Assembly: GCF_033115175.1 (NCBI RefSeq)
Contig: NC_084827.1
Coordinates: 125,697,701 to 125,761,700, forward strand
Length of the DNA stretch: 64,000 bases
Direction of reading: 5' to 3'
From: Lepus europaeus
Lineage: Eukaryota > Chordata > Mammalia > Lagomorpha > Leporidae
Under the pieces are notes generated by a model, which did no database searches, was not told where the DNA came from, and saw only the letters and a list, made by a program, of their open reading frames with translations. Within the stretch, counting starts at the first letter, position 1; each line of letters opens with the position of its first letter. Shown piece by piece: positions 1-11,959 of this stretch. The position numbers and the translations under genes were made by a program.

Positions 1-27
1 CATACACACACACACACACACACACAC
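1..27. repeat. (CA)n microsatellite, cut by the window edge
   Basis: A run of about 13 CA dinucleotides starts at the first base, so its full length cannot be seen. Confidence 0.9.
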
Positions 28-639
28 GGATGCTGTTTAAAAAAAAGCTCCCAAACTGCCTGGGAGCCATGGTTTTCTTATTATCATTGTTATTATAATG
101 AGATTTGAACTTCTAAAAACAAAAGGAAAAAAGCAGATATAAGAGAGATTGATAAATAGCTGAAAATAAAATGACATTTAAAATTGTTTTATTTAGAAGA
201 CTTGAACTTACATTGCAGGAACTCTTGTTTTAGGTGCATATAAAAGAGAATGCTCATAATATTTTGGAGACTTTCCTATATGTGAAACTCCACCAATGTT
301 CTTATTCCATCAATAATGTCCAAGATTTAGGCCAAAGGTTTGGTATGCAATAAAATATAAATAAAACTTTCTCAAAGCATGATTTAAATATCTCTAAAAT
401 ACTCATGTAAAAAGGGGGGGAAAGAATGAAAAACACACATCTTCAGTTGACATGTCCATAAAAATAAGGATCAAATGTCAGGAAGAATAGGATCTCTAGT
501 CATCTACACTCTGCAAATACTTCCAGGCTAGCAAGAACACTCTTTTGTTTTTCTTCCAGAGATGAGATAAGGAAAGGGAGGGGAATTACAAAGAAACCAC
601 TGATTTTATTGAAATGTTCTAAGGCACACTGGGAAATGT

Positions 640-785
640 AATCAGGCTGAGAGCCAGGATTCTAGTGGTTTCTAGTGTTAGTGTAATCATGAATAGCTGG
701 GCCATTGTGGGCAAGATTCCTAACCTGTCTGAGCCCTAGTTTCCTTAGTTGTAAAATGAAGATATAATATTCATTAAATTCCAAG
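640..785 (+). mobile_element. MIR SINE relic
   Basis: The core reads GGGCAAGATTCCTAACCTG, then TGAGCCCTAGTTTCCTTAG and TTGTAAAATGAAGATA. This matches in order the conserved MIR path of 'gggcaag..cttaacctctctgagcctcagtttcctcatctgtaaaatggggataat'. MIR is an ancient tRNA-derived SINE of mammals. The copy is strongly diverged and its ends are approximate. Confidence 0.7.
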
Positions 786-1409
786 CTTTTTTCAGGCTTC
801 AGTTTTATCATCTTATTTCTAAATATGATCCATTAACTTCAAACTGAAATAATATCAGAGAATACATGATGCCTGAGCTCCAAAACTTGCTCTCTTCCTA
901 TATAAAGATGTAGATAAATAAGAAAGCTATAGTAAAAATGAAAATGATTGTATATTATGTATTTATTTATGCAGATTGTTTACATAGTCATATCTGTATC
1001 CATGTTCCCTTCACAATGAACAAGCATGCAATCATCAATTCATCTATGTGTGATACAGTGGAATACGGAGACCATCTATATCTAAACTCATGCTTAGACC
1101 TTTCGAGTTACACTTGATTGTAAACACATGCTTTACTTTTCTTTATATATATAGGAGAGTACATAAACAATAACACATGTACGGATCTTCTGAGAGGTTT
1201 TTTTGCATTTGTGGCTGGCATTCAATTTCTGTAGTCATGGTTTGTCTATATTACTATTAATTTAGCATGAATGCCCCCCCGAGGAGCAATCCAAGAGAAT
1301 AATAAGTCCATTACCAACAATTAAATAAAATTCCATTTTGTCTACTTTTGAATTATAAATGTGAGTTGATTTCTACATGAACACAAAGGAAGGAACTCAC
1401 ATGAATACT

Positions 1410-1411
1410 AA

Positions 1412-1442
<31 letters not shown>

Positions 1443-1451
1443 AAAAAAAAT
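1410..1451 (+). repeat. Interrupted poly-A tract
   Basis: About 40 bases are almost all A, broken by one CT. No SINE or L1 body lies directly upstream, so it may be a simple A-run or the tail of an unrecognised old insertion. Confidence 0.8.
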
Positions 1452-1948
1452 CTAGCCAAAGTACAGTCCAAATAGCAAGCAAATGCACAATCTAACTTCA
1501 GGCTCAATGACTTGATTATCAAATAAAGAATCTGAAAACTATTAAATTAGTTCAAGGAACCCATAACATATTTCCATATATTAGGATTACATTCTGTTTG
1601 CTTCAAGTAAGTATAATGGGAAGCTTATATTTGTATCACCAACTATATTTAAACTCAACTTCAAAATCTACAGCACAATGAGGAGATATAAGTAAATTAA
1701 ACATTCACTTGGCACAAATAAATTAATATTTATTTCTTAAATTTTTTCATTAACATTTTATCCAAGATTGTTTATACTTAATATTAGGAAGAAAAGTTGG
1801 TATTATTAATTTCTTCAACTTAAATATATATTCAGTATGATGAAAAGAAGTCACTGTTTAAACTACAAAAATATTTTCCTTATATTAATACTACTGTACA
1901 GTTTACAATACTAAAACTTATGGTATAAATAACCTGGCCATCTCTCTT

Positions 1949-2310
1949 TTATTTATTTATTTATTTATTTTATTTTATTTTTGACAGGCAGAGTGGATAG
2001 TGAGAGAGAGAGAGACAGAGAGAAAGGTCTTCCTTTGCCATTGGTTCACCCTCCAATGGCCGCCGCAGCTGGCGCGCTGCGGCCGGCACAGTGCGCTCAT
2101 CCGATGGCAGGAGCCAGGTGCTTATCCTCGTCTCCCATGGGGTGCAGGGCCCAAGGACTTGGGCCATCCTCCACTGCACTCCCGGGCCACAGCAGAGAGC
2201 TGGCCTGGAAGAGGGGCAACCGGGACAGAATCCAGCGCCCCAACCGGGACTAGAACCCTGGGTGCCGGCGCCGTCAGGTGGAGGATTAACCTGTTGAGCC
2301 ACGGCGCCGG
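1949..2310 (-). mobile_element. C-SINE (CSINE), full length, young
   Basis: On the minus strand the element runs from a CpG-rich tRNA-like head (GCCGGCGCCGTGGCTCAAC) through the body to a (TCTC)n stretch and an ATTT-type tail, seen on the plus strand as (TTTA)n at 1950-1980. The 11-bp target duplication CCATCTCTCTT lies at 1938-1948 and 2311-2321, so both ends are fixed. Conserved CpGs suggest recent insertion. Open frames of up to 114 codons on both strands here are SINE sequence, not genes. Confidence 0.93.
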
Positions 2311-2490
2311 CCATCTCTCTTATAAAATAAAATAAATGAATAGTTTTGTCTAGGGGTAAGCTTCAGAAATGTTCTTCACAATTTTTCTGATATGGTGAAT
2401 CAAAGCTAGCCTGTCTAACACTTTTATACACACAAGTACACACTCACAGTTACACACATGCACTCTCTTCTGCATTCACACACAACCACT

Positions 2491-2818
2491 TGTTGCGGTT
2501 GATTTGTTCTGAGAGGAGGAGCGTGGTGGGGGCAAAAGGCACAGAGTCACCACACAGATCCCGGGAGTCGGGTGAAAGCAGGCCAGAGGCGAGCAGCCCA
2601 CAGTTATTTCAGTTGGTACAGCAGCTTAAATAGCCAAGGCAGCCAATCCGATCAAGGGGCAGTTTATGCCCTAACCAATCACAGTCTGTTGCCAGGTAGG
2701 CTCTGTTGCCAGGTGGTTTCCCAGGGGGTTTCCGAAGCCACTCCTGAATAACTGACGCTCACTTGCCAGCGGCCATCTTGGCATGGCCTTATTCCACCAC
2801 ATTTCTCATTCCACCACA
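2491..2818 (+). mobile_element. Solo LTR of an ERV2/ERVK-like endogenous retrovirus
   Basis: The 328-bp unit begins TGTTGCGG and ends CACCACA, the TG...CA ends of an LTR. It is flanked by a perfect 6-bp duplication ACCACT at 2485-2490 and 2819-2824; this length is usual for betaretrovirus-like (ERV2/ERVK) insertions. There is no internal viral sequence, so it is a solo LTR left by recombination between two LTRs. Visible sites include CCAAT boxes at 2643-2647 and 2674-2678, a TTAAATA sequence near 2626 and a YY1-like GGCCATCTTGG near 2771. A 13-bp direct repeat TCTGTTGCCAGGT lies at 2685-2697 and 2702-2714. Orientation is inferred from the CCAAT boxes. The exact subfamily is unknown. Confidence 0.85.
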
Positions 2819-2824
2819 ACCACT

Positions 2825-4240
2825 CACATGTACATCCACAGTACATACTTACAAATATGTGCCAGTTTTATTAGTTTGTTAAAACACTAGTTGAAACATA
2901 CCAATACATTTATCCTAATTTATTCATTTTGAGTGATGAAATACATGAATCAAATCATGATTTTTACAACCAAAGATATACTAAGAGTGTCATGCTATTT
3001 TCTATTAAAGATTATAGAAAACAAGTACACTCTTTCTTTTTATCTTCTTTTATTGGTCTTTATAGTCTACTTTCAGGCTCTGTCTGTAACAGGAGCATAC
3101 AAATGTCAAGTCACACAGGGGCAGAAAGATCATGTGACACTGTGGTAGCCTCACATCTCTGCAGGTTATCACTTTAAACGCATAAGTCTAGTCATTATCA
3201 GTCTGAGATCAAGTGTGTATGTGTTCTTTTTCTTTTTCAAACACAATTATTCATACACAATGCCACACATTATATAGTTGAGTTTTAAGTTAAGTGAAGG
3301 AAGAGAAAGAAAATACAGGAAAGAAAGGATTGGATGGCATTTTAAGTTATGATTATGATATATATGATGCTGTTATGAACTTTAAAATTATGATTTTTCA
3401 CTCTTAACTCCCTATCCTACAAAGGTTAAGGATAGCTTTGTATAACATATATCTACTCTCCAGTTCAGTGGTCCATGTCTTTCTTTTTTATATATCATAC
3501 AAGAAAGATAAAGTGTACATGTTAGTTTCCCAGAAAGGTACCTAGATCTTGATAAAACCAAGAAAAGTAAAACGTGCACATTGGATGCAGACAATACCAT
3601 AATTTTCATTTGTCATAGTTATAAACACTGTTTTAGAAAGTGGAAAACCACTGATCATCTATGTCATGAGATAAACGGCTAAGTGTGAATTATTCCTGAT
3701 GGACTAACCATGACTCTGCCCTTTACCACTGGGGAAAACTATTGCAAAAACTGTGCAAAAATGGCTTAAAGATAATTTAAATCTGATGTATTCTTTCAGT
3801 GTAAGTCATTCACAGTTTGCAGAATTGTCTTTTTGATACAAATTCCTATCCTCAACTTTCACAATCAGTGAAGAAGCTATCCGTTACATGGTAGAGCTGG
3901 GATTTGAACTCAGATGTTACTTTTTATTAAGTAGGCTTTTACCTTGGCACACATTGCCTGTGAGGTTACTTGCATTTTGGGGGGAGCTTTCTCCATTCAT
4001 TGGAGGAAGAGAAGAAACAACCAACAACCCCAGTGAGTCTCTTCTCCTGACCCCCTACCTTATTTAAATACAACATGGCCTATTATGTTCCCAACATGCT
4101 TAAGGACCAGGCCTGGAAACTCTTCCAAAGGGCTCTGATATCAAAGTTAACAGGCTGATCAATGAGTATTTCCTGCTACTATCAGAATGGAAGCTCTGTT
4201 CTATAAAAAGAATCCTGGTCTAACAACAAAGAGTATCTGT
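2825..4240. other. Non-coding stretch with little recognisable
   Basis: No gene is visible. A MIR-type fragment lies near 3870-3950. The rest is unassigned AT-rich sequence. Confidence 0.45.
3870..3950 (-). mobile_element. MIR relic
   Basis: The string GTAGAGCTGGGATTTGAACT at 3892-3911 matches the antisense MIR signature 'gcagagccgggattcgaaccc'. Only the central part is recognisable. Confidence 0.55.
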
Positions 4241-4313
4241 GAGGGTACTTCCAAAAGGTCATGGAAAATGGAAAGAAAAGGTAATTCACATATTCCACAA
4301 ACTTTTTGAAGAC
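4241..4313. mobile_element. Short MITE-like DNA transposon relic
   Basis: It starts GGGTACTTCCAAAAGGTCATGG and ends with ACAAACTTTTTGAAGACCC; the two ends are imperfect inverted repeats. The same ends occur at 30813-30951, 34284-34413 and 56780-56895. This copy has lost most of the middle. Confidence 0.6.
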
Positions 4314-4361
4314 CCAGTGTACTTAAACCTCAGATCTTACTGGCACATTTCTCTTCAACTC

Positions 4362-4443
4362 CCTGCATGTCAGTTTCCTCACTCGACAAAGAGGTTGGGT
4401 CAGATAACCTCTAAAATCCTGTCCAGCTCTAAAATTCTGTGAC
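4362..4443 (+). mobile_element. Ancient L2/MIR-type fragment
   Basis: It carries GTCAGTTTCCTCACT, then ATAACCTCTAAAATCCTGTC and CTCTAAAATTCTGTGACTC. This order is common at the 3' end of ancient mammalian LINE/SINE repeats. The exact family is uncertain. Confidence 0.5.
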
Positions 4444-4710
4444 TCTCTGACTGACCCTATGATAAAATGTTGTTATTTAAATTTAGCGTCCAACCAAGAA
4501 TAAACGCTATAGTCATTTTTAGCTTTCCTTAACCACAAGGTCATATGTGCCACCAGAATACTTTTCATTCCCATTGTTGTAGGATTAAAAATGTAGAGCA
4601 TTACTCAAACGTGAAAATAACTCATAGCATTTTATTTTTCTAATGATTTGATTTGTATCTTTGTTGCTGTTTTTGGCAGATGTGCATTTTTTAATTAAGC
4701 AGCAATTGGT

Positions 4711-5046
4711 TCTTTTTTTTTTTTAAAGATTTTATTTATTTATGTGAGAGGTTGAGCTACAAACAGTGAGAGGGAGAGACAGAGAGAAAGGTCTTCTGTC
4801 CATTGGTTCATTCCCCAAATGGCTGCAACGGCCGGAGCTGCACTGATCAAAAGCCAGGAGCCAGGAGCTTCTTCCAGGTCTCCCATGTGGGTGCAGGGCC
4901 CCAAGCACTTGAACCATCCTTGACTGCTTTCTCAGGCCACAGCAGAGAGCTGGATAGGAAGAGGAGCAGCCGGGACTAGAACTGGTGTCCATATGGGCTG
5001 CCCACCCCGCAGGCGGAGGATTAACCCACTGTGCCATGGTGCCATC
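4711..5046 (-). mobile_element. C-SINE, older subfamily
   Basis: The plus strand shows a T-run with AAAGATTTTATTTATTTATG, then the (GAGA) stretch, the conserved CCATTGGTTCATTCCCCAA, CAGAGAGCTGG and the head complement GGCGGAGGATTAACCCAC. It is full length in reverse orientation. It is more diverged and has fewer CpGs than the copy at 1949-2310. No clear target duplication was found. Confidence 0.88.
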
Positions 5047-6147
5047 CCCAGCTTTTGGTTCTTAATGCTGGCTGGATATTAGAGTCATCTTAGAAGAGCT
5101 TCTTTTTCTTCTTCTTTTTTTAATTTTAAATTTTCAAAACAAAAATTGAAAGTAGCAACACTCTCATATGTTCTCATATGCTCCTCACCCTACTTCCCGT
5201 GTTAACATCTCATGTTATTCTATTTGTCACAATTAATGAACCATACCCAGCTTTAACTTTGAACCATCCTTACTAGAATCCAAGAAGACAGGGATGTTCC
5301 TTGTGCACAGTAGAGAGGAGATATCAAATTGTTATTTATTAAATGAATAAACACATGAAGTAAATGATCATGAATGCTATTTCATCACTTTCTTTTAGAA
5401 ATATTTTCTTTCCAAAAACTTAGTCATATCTGGTAAATTCCCAGACTTTCATATTTCCTCCAGCCCACTGTTTTTCTTCAAGGAGACATATGATTTTATA
5501 AGGAGATGGGTTTCTATGAATTTTAGGTGGCAGAAAAGAGGTGAAGCCAGACTTGAAGACCCCTGCTCTTCTTTGTCTGCTCTTCTCTCTGCAACAATGG
5601 CCCTTGTCTGTCTGGCAGCTTGGTTCCCTGCAGACACCTACAGCTAAGCTCCACAGCTGCTCTGTTCACTTGACTCATCATGGGAACAGCAGTCTTTCCC
5701 TATTGATTGACCCAGTTGCTCCATCTGGGTCTACATCGTGGCTGTGATCCTGTTGCATCTGTGCAGGATTCCCTGGTCCCTTGCTGCAGCCATGGCAGAA
5801 TCATGACACTGTGTCACCATTTGAGCTGACTTCTGAAATTCCCACAGGGATCTCAGGATTTCCCAAGACCTGGCTCCCACAAAGTTCCTGAGGAAGATTT
5901 AGGATTGGCCACACCACACTACCACAGTCAACTCACGAAATCACAGCACAATCCTGTCTCTTTTCAACTTTCACTTTCTACCAGCTATGTTCCTCCCTGA
6001 AATTTCAGCTTAACAAGAAAGAGGTCAAGATACTTGAACATTTGCACCCAGGAGATTGTATTTTTTCCCATTTCCTATACCTCACCATGATAGAGGAGAT
6101 AAGCTGTCCCCAATTCTTGTAGCAGAAAACCTCTTCATTTCTCCTCT
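5047..6147. other. Non-coding stretch with an L2 fragment
   Basis: An L2 3'-end fragment lies at about 5270-5350. The 5540-5950 part is GC-richer than its surroundings and has short open frames of 60-70 codons, but none shows a recognisable protein. Confidence 0.4.
5270..5350 (+). mobile_element. L2 LINE 3'-end fragment
   Basis: The order 'agacagggatgttcc', 'tgcacagtagagag' and 'ttatttattaaatgaataaa' follows the L2 3' end ('gagggcagggactgt..agcacatagtaggtgctcaataaatattgttgaatgaa'). It is strongly diverged. Confidence 0.5.
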
Positions 6148-6423
6148 TTAAAAAAAATTACTACTTTATTTTGAAAGCCAGAGTTACAGAGAGATGGGAG
6201 AAACCATCTCCCATCCCCATTTGACCACAATGGTCTGTGCTGGGTCAAGCTGGGAGTTTCATCCAGGTCGCCTACACAGATGACAGGGGCCCAAACACTT
6301 GGGCCATTTTCCACTTTTTTCCCCAGGCATTAGGAGGGAGCTGGGTCAGAAGTGGAGCAGCCAGGAACACAAACCAACGCCCAAATGGGGTGTCAGCAGC
6401 TGTGCTACCTCACAACACCAGCC
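6148..6423 (-). mobile_element. C-SINE, old degraded copy
   Basis: Plus-strand landmarks in order are TACTTTATTTTGAAAGCCAG, CAGGGGCCCAAACACTTGGG, GGAGGGAGCTGGGTCAGAAG and CACAACACCAGCCCC. The order and spacing fit an antisense C-SINE. The sequence between 6200 and 6270 is poorly conserved. Confidence 0.78.
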
Positions 6424-6859
6424 CCTTCATTTGCCTTCCGAGTGACCTTTATGCATGGCTTATAACAAACTGAACACCCAGTCTACAGGCCGTGATCATG
6501 TCTGTTGCGTAGAGTTTCCAGGAATTGGGAGACCCTTTGGGTATAAACAAAGCCTGGTTTTCAGGAGTATGGTCTGACAGGGTTCAACATTTCCATTCAG
6601 GTTTTCAAAGCTGAGCTTCTTATTTCTCTTTGCTTTAATCTATGATAATGTAAATCCCACACTCCCTGTCCCCCTCCCCCAGATGATGCTGACAGGTACA
6701 TCTGGCAGACAGGGAAAGGTCACGTTCATCAATATGGAAGAGAGAAAAGCACACTATCCACCTCTTATTGTGGCACTTAGTCATTTCGTTGATGCATAGT
6801 GAGCCATCATACCACAATGTGAGCTATCTAATATGACCCTCATCTACCCACACCTCATC

Positions 6860-7130
6860 TCATCTCAAAACCATGACCCTGCTCCTTCCCCACTCACTGC
6901 CCTGGCACATGGTTTTCCTTGACCACCCGCCACTCTTTCCTGCCCATTTTGTGCATACCACCCCTTCTCTCTGCTTATTTCGAATGCACTGTCCCCTCTT
7001 CAGACAGGCCACACCTTGACAACCCTGTCTGAATTTCACAGACAGCACTGTCTTTGTTTCCCTCCTACCAAGTATCACAAGTTGTATGTAGCATAATTTG
7101 TGTCATTATTTGTTCACAAATTTGTCCATT
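6860..7130 (+). mobile_element. L2 LINE fragment
   Basis: Pyrimidine-rich blocks such as GCCACACCTTGACAACCCTG and later 'gtcattatttgttcacaaatttgtcc' follow the sense order of the L2 3' region. The similarity is diffuse and the limits are approximate. Confidence 0.45.
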
Positions 7131-7134
7131 CTGT

Positions 7135-7160
7135 ACACACACACACACACAAAAAAAAAA
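7135..7160. repeat. (AC)8 followed by A10
   Basis: A short microsatellite of eight AC units runs directly into ten A residues. Confidence 0.9.
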
Positions 7161-7439
7161 TTCTGCAAGATGTAGTAACAGGAAAAGTCGGAACTCTCCC
7201 TGGTTGCTGTAAAAATAAACGTAGTTTATTAAACCAAAAATATATTTTTACTCATATTTATGACTGTAAGAACCTAAATATGGACTCTTATTGGTCTCTT
7301 ACAATACTTCAAAACTTTTTCTAATTTTTACACATGCTTCTCATCTTGAAATGTATGAAATTACACTTCTTCTAATCAGGGGCTTTACATATCTGATAAC
7401 AAATACAACACGATTTTGGTTCACAGAATATCTGATCCT

Positions 7440-7665
7440 GGGTAATTCAGAAAGAACTGGAATGCATTTCCTCACAAGTCAGGAGGCCAGCATCTAGTCT
7501 AGTGAGGGCTTCCTGCTGTGGCCTCATAGAGCAGAAGCTAAACCAGTAAAGAAAGAAACAATGGTCCTCAGAGTATTATCACCTCCTAAAGGCCACATCT
7601 CTTAACACTATTTTAGGGACAATGCATATATTTTGCAAGCACCACAACCAAATTATACCAAATTA
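7440..7665. mobile_element. Ancient interspersed repeat, family uncertain
   Basis: The order 'agtcaggaggccagcatctagtctagtgagggc', 'ttcctgctgtggcctcatag' and 'atcacctcctaaaggccaca' matches a very common ancient mammalian repeat. That repeat carries 'gtctggtgagggcc...cacctcccaaaggccccacctc'. I could not name the family with certainty. Confidence 0.4.
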
Positions 7666-8143
7666 GAAGATTAAAATTAACAATATAATTGAGAATCACT
7701 CTGGAATTCATTCTCAATTCCACCAAAAATGTTTTCTGATTCTGAGAGGAATGGGGAACAGATTCTGGCCAGTAATTGCTTTAAACTAGTTTTTTTTTTT
7801 TTTAATTGTGTGTTGGACTTCAACTTTATTGGCTACTTATTCAATAAAGAATACATCAGAATTGTTATTTTCTTAAATGAATTAATAAGGAAGTCTGAAT
7901 ATATAGCTTCCAGTGACAAGAAACCTGTTCCCCAAACTGGCAAACTCTCCGGTCATTTATATGCATCAGAGATGAGCCTTTGTACTTCACAAAGTGAGAG
8001 AAATTCCTCTTTGTCAGTGAAGTGTGGAAGCAGGTCAGTTAAAGTTTGATTGGCTCCAATTAGCACTCCCACAAGTTCTAACAGTGTTTAGTGCTGGCAG
8101 CCAAACAACTTGCTTTGAATAGTGTGACATTTTGTGAAAACAT

Positions 8144-8167
8144 CAACAACAACAACAACAACAACAA
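8144..8167. repeat. (CAA)n microsatellite
   Basis: Eight near-perfect CAA units. Confidence 0.92.
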
Positions 8168-9547
8168 AGGAAGTCATTGAAAACGAATTCTCATAGCCAA
8201 ACACCCACTGCTCAGTGTGCCACCAAGCAATGTATAAATCTACTATAAAAGGAAATGGCTTTTGCACAGCAGTAAAGCAACACTACTAGCAGAAGCCTCC
8301 TCCATAGAAAACTCCCTTTGAGTCAGGGACTAGAAAGGAGATGTTTGAACAGCAAGAGTGAGGATCAAGAGTGCTAGTAGCAAGGACAATCAGAGTATTT
8401 TAAGAGCCCACAGGGGCACCAGCGCATGATTTTCAGGCACTTTGTGGATGAAACTATGTAGTGTAGTTGGTACTACCTCAGCCTGCAGAGTTACAGAGGA
8501 GCATGCATTACGTAAGAAGAGAGAATGCAATTGGGGAAATAATCCATGTGATATCGTGGCTCAAAAACATGTCATTCTGAAGTTTTCATTACTCCCCAAA
8601 CATTCCAAGATAGCCTTATTTGCAATTCCTCTTTTGGTGAAAAGTTGTTCAGATGTCAGTGCACACTGAGACTTGTTTAGTGTCTACATCATTCTGAGGT
8701 CCATCACTAAGCATCAACTTCGCTGGAGGGCTGACTCATTGCTACAAGCTCTGATCCACATTTTAAGTATGATTTCAACATGACTCTAAAATTCAATTAG
8801 TAATTGGTTTTTCTAAGTCTGTCTTAAATTTCCCGTAATGTCTATGAATAAACGTGAAGAACAACCACCAAGAATTGAACTGAATCAATGTCAGTAAATG
8901 GAAAATTCCTCAATGCTAACCTATTGACTTCTCTGAGCTTTTAGAATTATACAGCAATAGAGATAAAGATGACTCATGCTGACTTTGAATAGAAGTGACG
9001 GCTGAGCCTGCCAAACGTTCAGTAGTATGTATGGTAGGTTCTGAGCAAATAAGCCAGATGTATAGAAATGGATTGCTACTGCTATAATTTTTCTAAAATA
9101 AAAAATGAGTTATTAGCATAGAGAATAAATATAGACCATATGTATTTGTACCCTTACACTGATGTTACACCTCAAACACCTCATTCCAGCCTCAGCTTTT
9201 TCGCTTTGCTTCCAGTGGCCATTTTCCCCACTGCAAGTCCATGGTAATGATCTCTTCTTGCCAACCTCACCTCTGGAATTGCCATCTCATGTTTCATACC
9301 AAGGCATCATTACTATTAATTGTTCTTTGGTATTGTTGCCATAATTAACTTGTACACTCATTTCACTTACCTCAAAAGTAAAATTCCATAGGGACTTATA
9401 TTCTTCAGTGACATTGTTCCAAGCCCAACACTGGACACATTGTCATCTATATCATCTGATACATGACCCAATGCTAGAAAATAATACTGGAAATCAAGAC
9501 CACTTTAGAAATTCGGTGAGTTTTTAACATTAAGAAGCACAATATTC
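8168..9547. other. Non-coding stretch, nothing recognised
   Basis: No gene or identifiable repeat was seen. Base composition is ordinary for the window and all frames are closed by frequent stops. Confidence 0.45.
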
Positions 9548-10440
9548 TTCTTTTTTTTAACTTCTTTTTTTAAACTTTTATTTAATGAATATAAATTTCC
9601 AGTGTACAGCTTATGGATTACAATGGCTTCCCCCTCCCATAACTTCCCTCCCACCCGCAACCCTCCCCTCTCCCGCTCCCTCTCCCCTTCCATTCACATC
9701 AAGATTCATTTTCAATTCTCTTTATATACAGATCAATTTAGTATAAAGATTTCAACAGTTTGCACCCACATAGAAACACACAGTGAAACATACTGTTTGA
9801 GTACTAGTTAAACCATTAAATCACAATGTACAGCACATTAAGAACAGAGATCCCACATGAGGAGCAAGTGCACAGTGGCTCCTGTTGTTGACCCAACAAA
9901 TTGACACTCTAGTTTATGGCACCAGTAACCACCCTAGGCTGTCTTCATGAGTTGCCAAGGCTATTGAAGCCTTCCAAGTTTGCCGACTCTTATCAAATTT
10001 AGACAAGGTCATAAAAGACAGGGTGAGGATAGTAACCAATGATCCTAAGAGTGGCATTAACCAGATCTGAACAGTTATACAGCATTAAGTGGGGAAGAGG
10101 ACCATCAGTACACACAGGTTGGGAGTAGAGCCATTGGTGGTAGAGTAGAGGTTATGATTACAAAGGAATGAGGCCCAAGTGCGCTAGACAGGGTCTAGAA
10201 CAAAGGACAGAGTCATTATTAGATGTGCTAAGAAAGGTGCTGTCTAAGCTACAATTAAGTTTTCTGATTGAGAGGCAAATAGAATCTGATAGAAGGGGCT
10301 TGATAATAATCTGGTGGGCTTTAGGCCTTGTAAGTTAAGAGGCCCAGATCTATCTATCTCTTCACATGGGGTATTTAGTATAAAGATTCTTCTTATCTCT
10401 GCTCTTTTCTCCACTAAACACAATGGAAAGTGAGGAAGCA
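9548..10440 (-). mobile_element. 5'-truncated LINE-1 (L1), 3' UTR and tail
   Basis: Read on the minus strand, the right side leads to the signature L1 3' end: the G-rich tract (complement at 9630-9690), the 'tccataagctgtacactgga' sequence, AATAAAAGTT and an A tail (T-runs at 9548-9571). Farther 5' the segment 'ggcttcaatagccttggcaa' is the same one seen in L1 copies at 39301 and 42911. The left boundary on L1 (about 10440) is uncertain because the upstream 3' UTR is diverged. No target duplication was identified. Confidence 0.78.
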
Positions 10441-11908
10441 GGAAAGCCAATGTGTCATTTATTATGTATTAAGACTATTTCAGATAATTCTATATAATAT
10501 CTCTAAAGGGCAGATTCTCACACATCCATTTCACACTCAAAAAAAAGCTAGAATCACAAGAGTTATAAAATTGGCCAAAGTCTGTACATGTAGTAAGACA
10601 CACTGCCCCTCCATGGCCGTATTCTTGGTTTTAATAATAGCCTTAAGTAAGAAGTGTCATGGTTAATATTATCTTTAAAAATACAATTCTCTGAAAACAT
10701 CAAATAGATTAAATTTTGCAGCAATTAAGACTTGATTCCAGAGACACATTAGTTTCATTTGAATCTTTCATACACAATGAACTTCACAAATGTAGAAACC
10801 AGAGAACCAAGTAGAGCAGAAGACTAAATATTTGGAGGCTTTACTACTTAAATTTTAACATATTCATGCTGTGCAATCCTCAGTGAAAAAAATGGACAAA
10901 ACTTCTGATCAAAGCATATGCAGAGACTCCAGAAAATCAACTCAGAGTAAATACACAAATGAACTTGTGGTTCTAGCCCCAACATAGAGAATGGCTGTCC
11001 AATACTGAGATGTGTTTCAGGATTGCAATTCTCTCTTTAAAATCATGTTGACAGCAACATAAATAACAAGAGAATTATTAAATTAAAAACACCTTTTTTT
11101 CAAAACTACATCACAAGATGTTTTACCTTCACTAAAAAGACTGGAAAGGCTACATGAGTGCAATCCTAAAACTATGAGTTTATGTTGCTTCCATATTCTA
11201 GTAAAAGAACTTAGCCATTTATTGAGCAAATGCTATAAACCAAGCACTGCTTAGGGCTCTGCATCCCCTATTGCAATGAATTTTGCTAATGACAAGTTGA
11301 GATAGTAATTGGAATCCAGATTTTAGAGAGAGATAATATACAACTAGGGCTGGAAGAGCAAGAATTTGAAGCCAGAACTGTTTTCCTCCATAGCCCATGT
11401 GTTTAACCACTACTGCCTGCCACACTGTTGAGGCCATCTGATACGATACACTTTGATTTCCTCTCTCTGTTCCTTATGATCATGTTATACTTTTATCTTT
11501 ACTCTTGCTCGTAGTTTATGAATAATTTTCTTTACAAATTAAGAGGTCCAAGGATATTATCAGTTAATTTGAATCTTAAGTTATGGTACTGAACTTGCTT
11601 TCCTCCATTTTTCTGCAAATACAGAACATAGCTATATTGAAAGCACGTATTATTTCAGTATGGGAACTCATATACACCTAAGTTTTTTTTTTTTTTTACC
11701 TTGAATGGTTGCTACTTGTTATAAATAGAAGCACAGCCTCCTAGAATCTGAAGGAAATTTCAAGGTCAAGTTACTCACCCTCCCAAACATTGCAGAGTTT
11801 CTCTGGCTTTTCCTTTCAGAAAATGCTTATCCCCAAGTGCCCCTGAGCTTCAGGAAGTAACTCTGCTGTTCCCTTGATCTCCAACTTCAAGCTCTCATAA
11901 GAATTTCA
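10441..11908. other. Non-coding stretch with one MIR fragment
   Basis: Apart from a MIR-type relic at about 11215-11425 nothing could be identified. No open frame exceeds about 80 codons. Confidence 0.45.
11215..11425 (-). mobile_element. MIR/L2-type relic, antisense
   Basis: It begins 'atttattgagcaaatgctat' and later reads GAGCAAGAATTTGAAGCCAG, then 'gtgtttaaccactactgcctgcc'. These are the antisense MIR landmarks 'gggatttgaacccagg...cttaaccactatgctatactgc'. Confidence 0.6.
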
Positions 11909-11950
11909 TCTGGGGCCAGCGCTGTGGCATAGCAGGTAAAACATCCCATA
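11909..11950 (+). mobile_element. C-SINE head fragment
   Basis: Only the 5' end survives: GGGGCCAGCGCTGTGGCATA and AGCAGGTAAAA, then CATCCCATATGG. SINEs insert 3' end first, so a head without a tail implies a later deletion. Confidence 0.6.
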
Positions 11951-11959
11951 TGGACTGAT

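Larger units (their letters stand above)
28..1937. other. AT-rich non-coding stretch
   Basis: No gene is visible. The stretch is AT-rich with stops in all frames. It holds a MIR relic near 640-780 and an interrupted A-run at 1410-1451. Nothing else could be recognised. Confidence 0.5.

Noticed and set aside
1949..2310. CpG-rich patch that could pass for a small CpG island
   Set aside because: The CpGs belong to the head of a young C-SINE. The same is true at 22120-22380, 29270-29520, 40100-40350 and 43215-43470.
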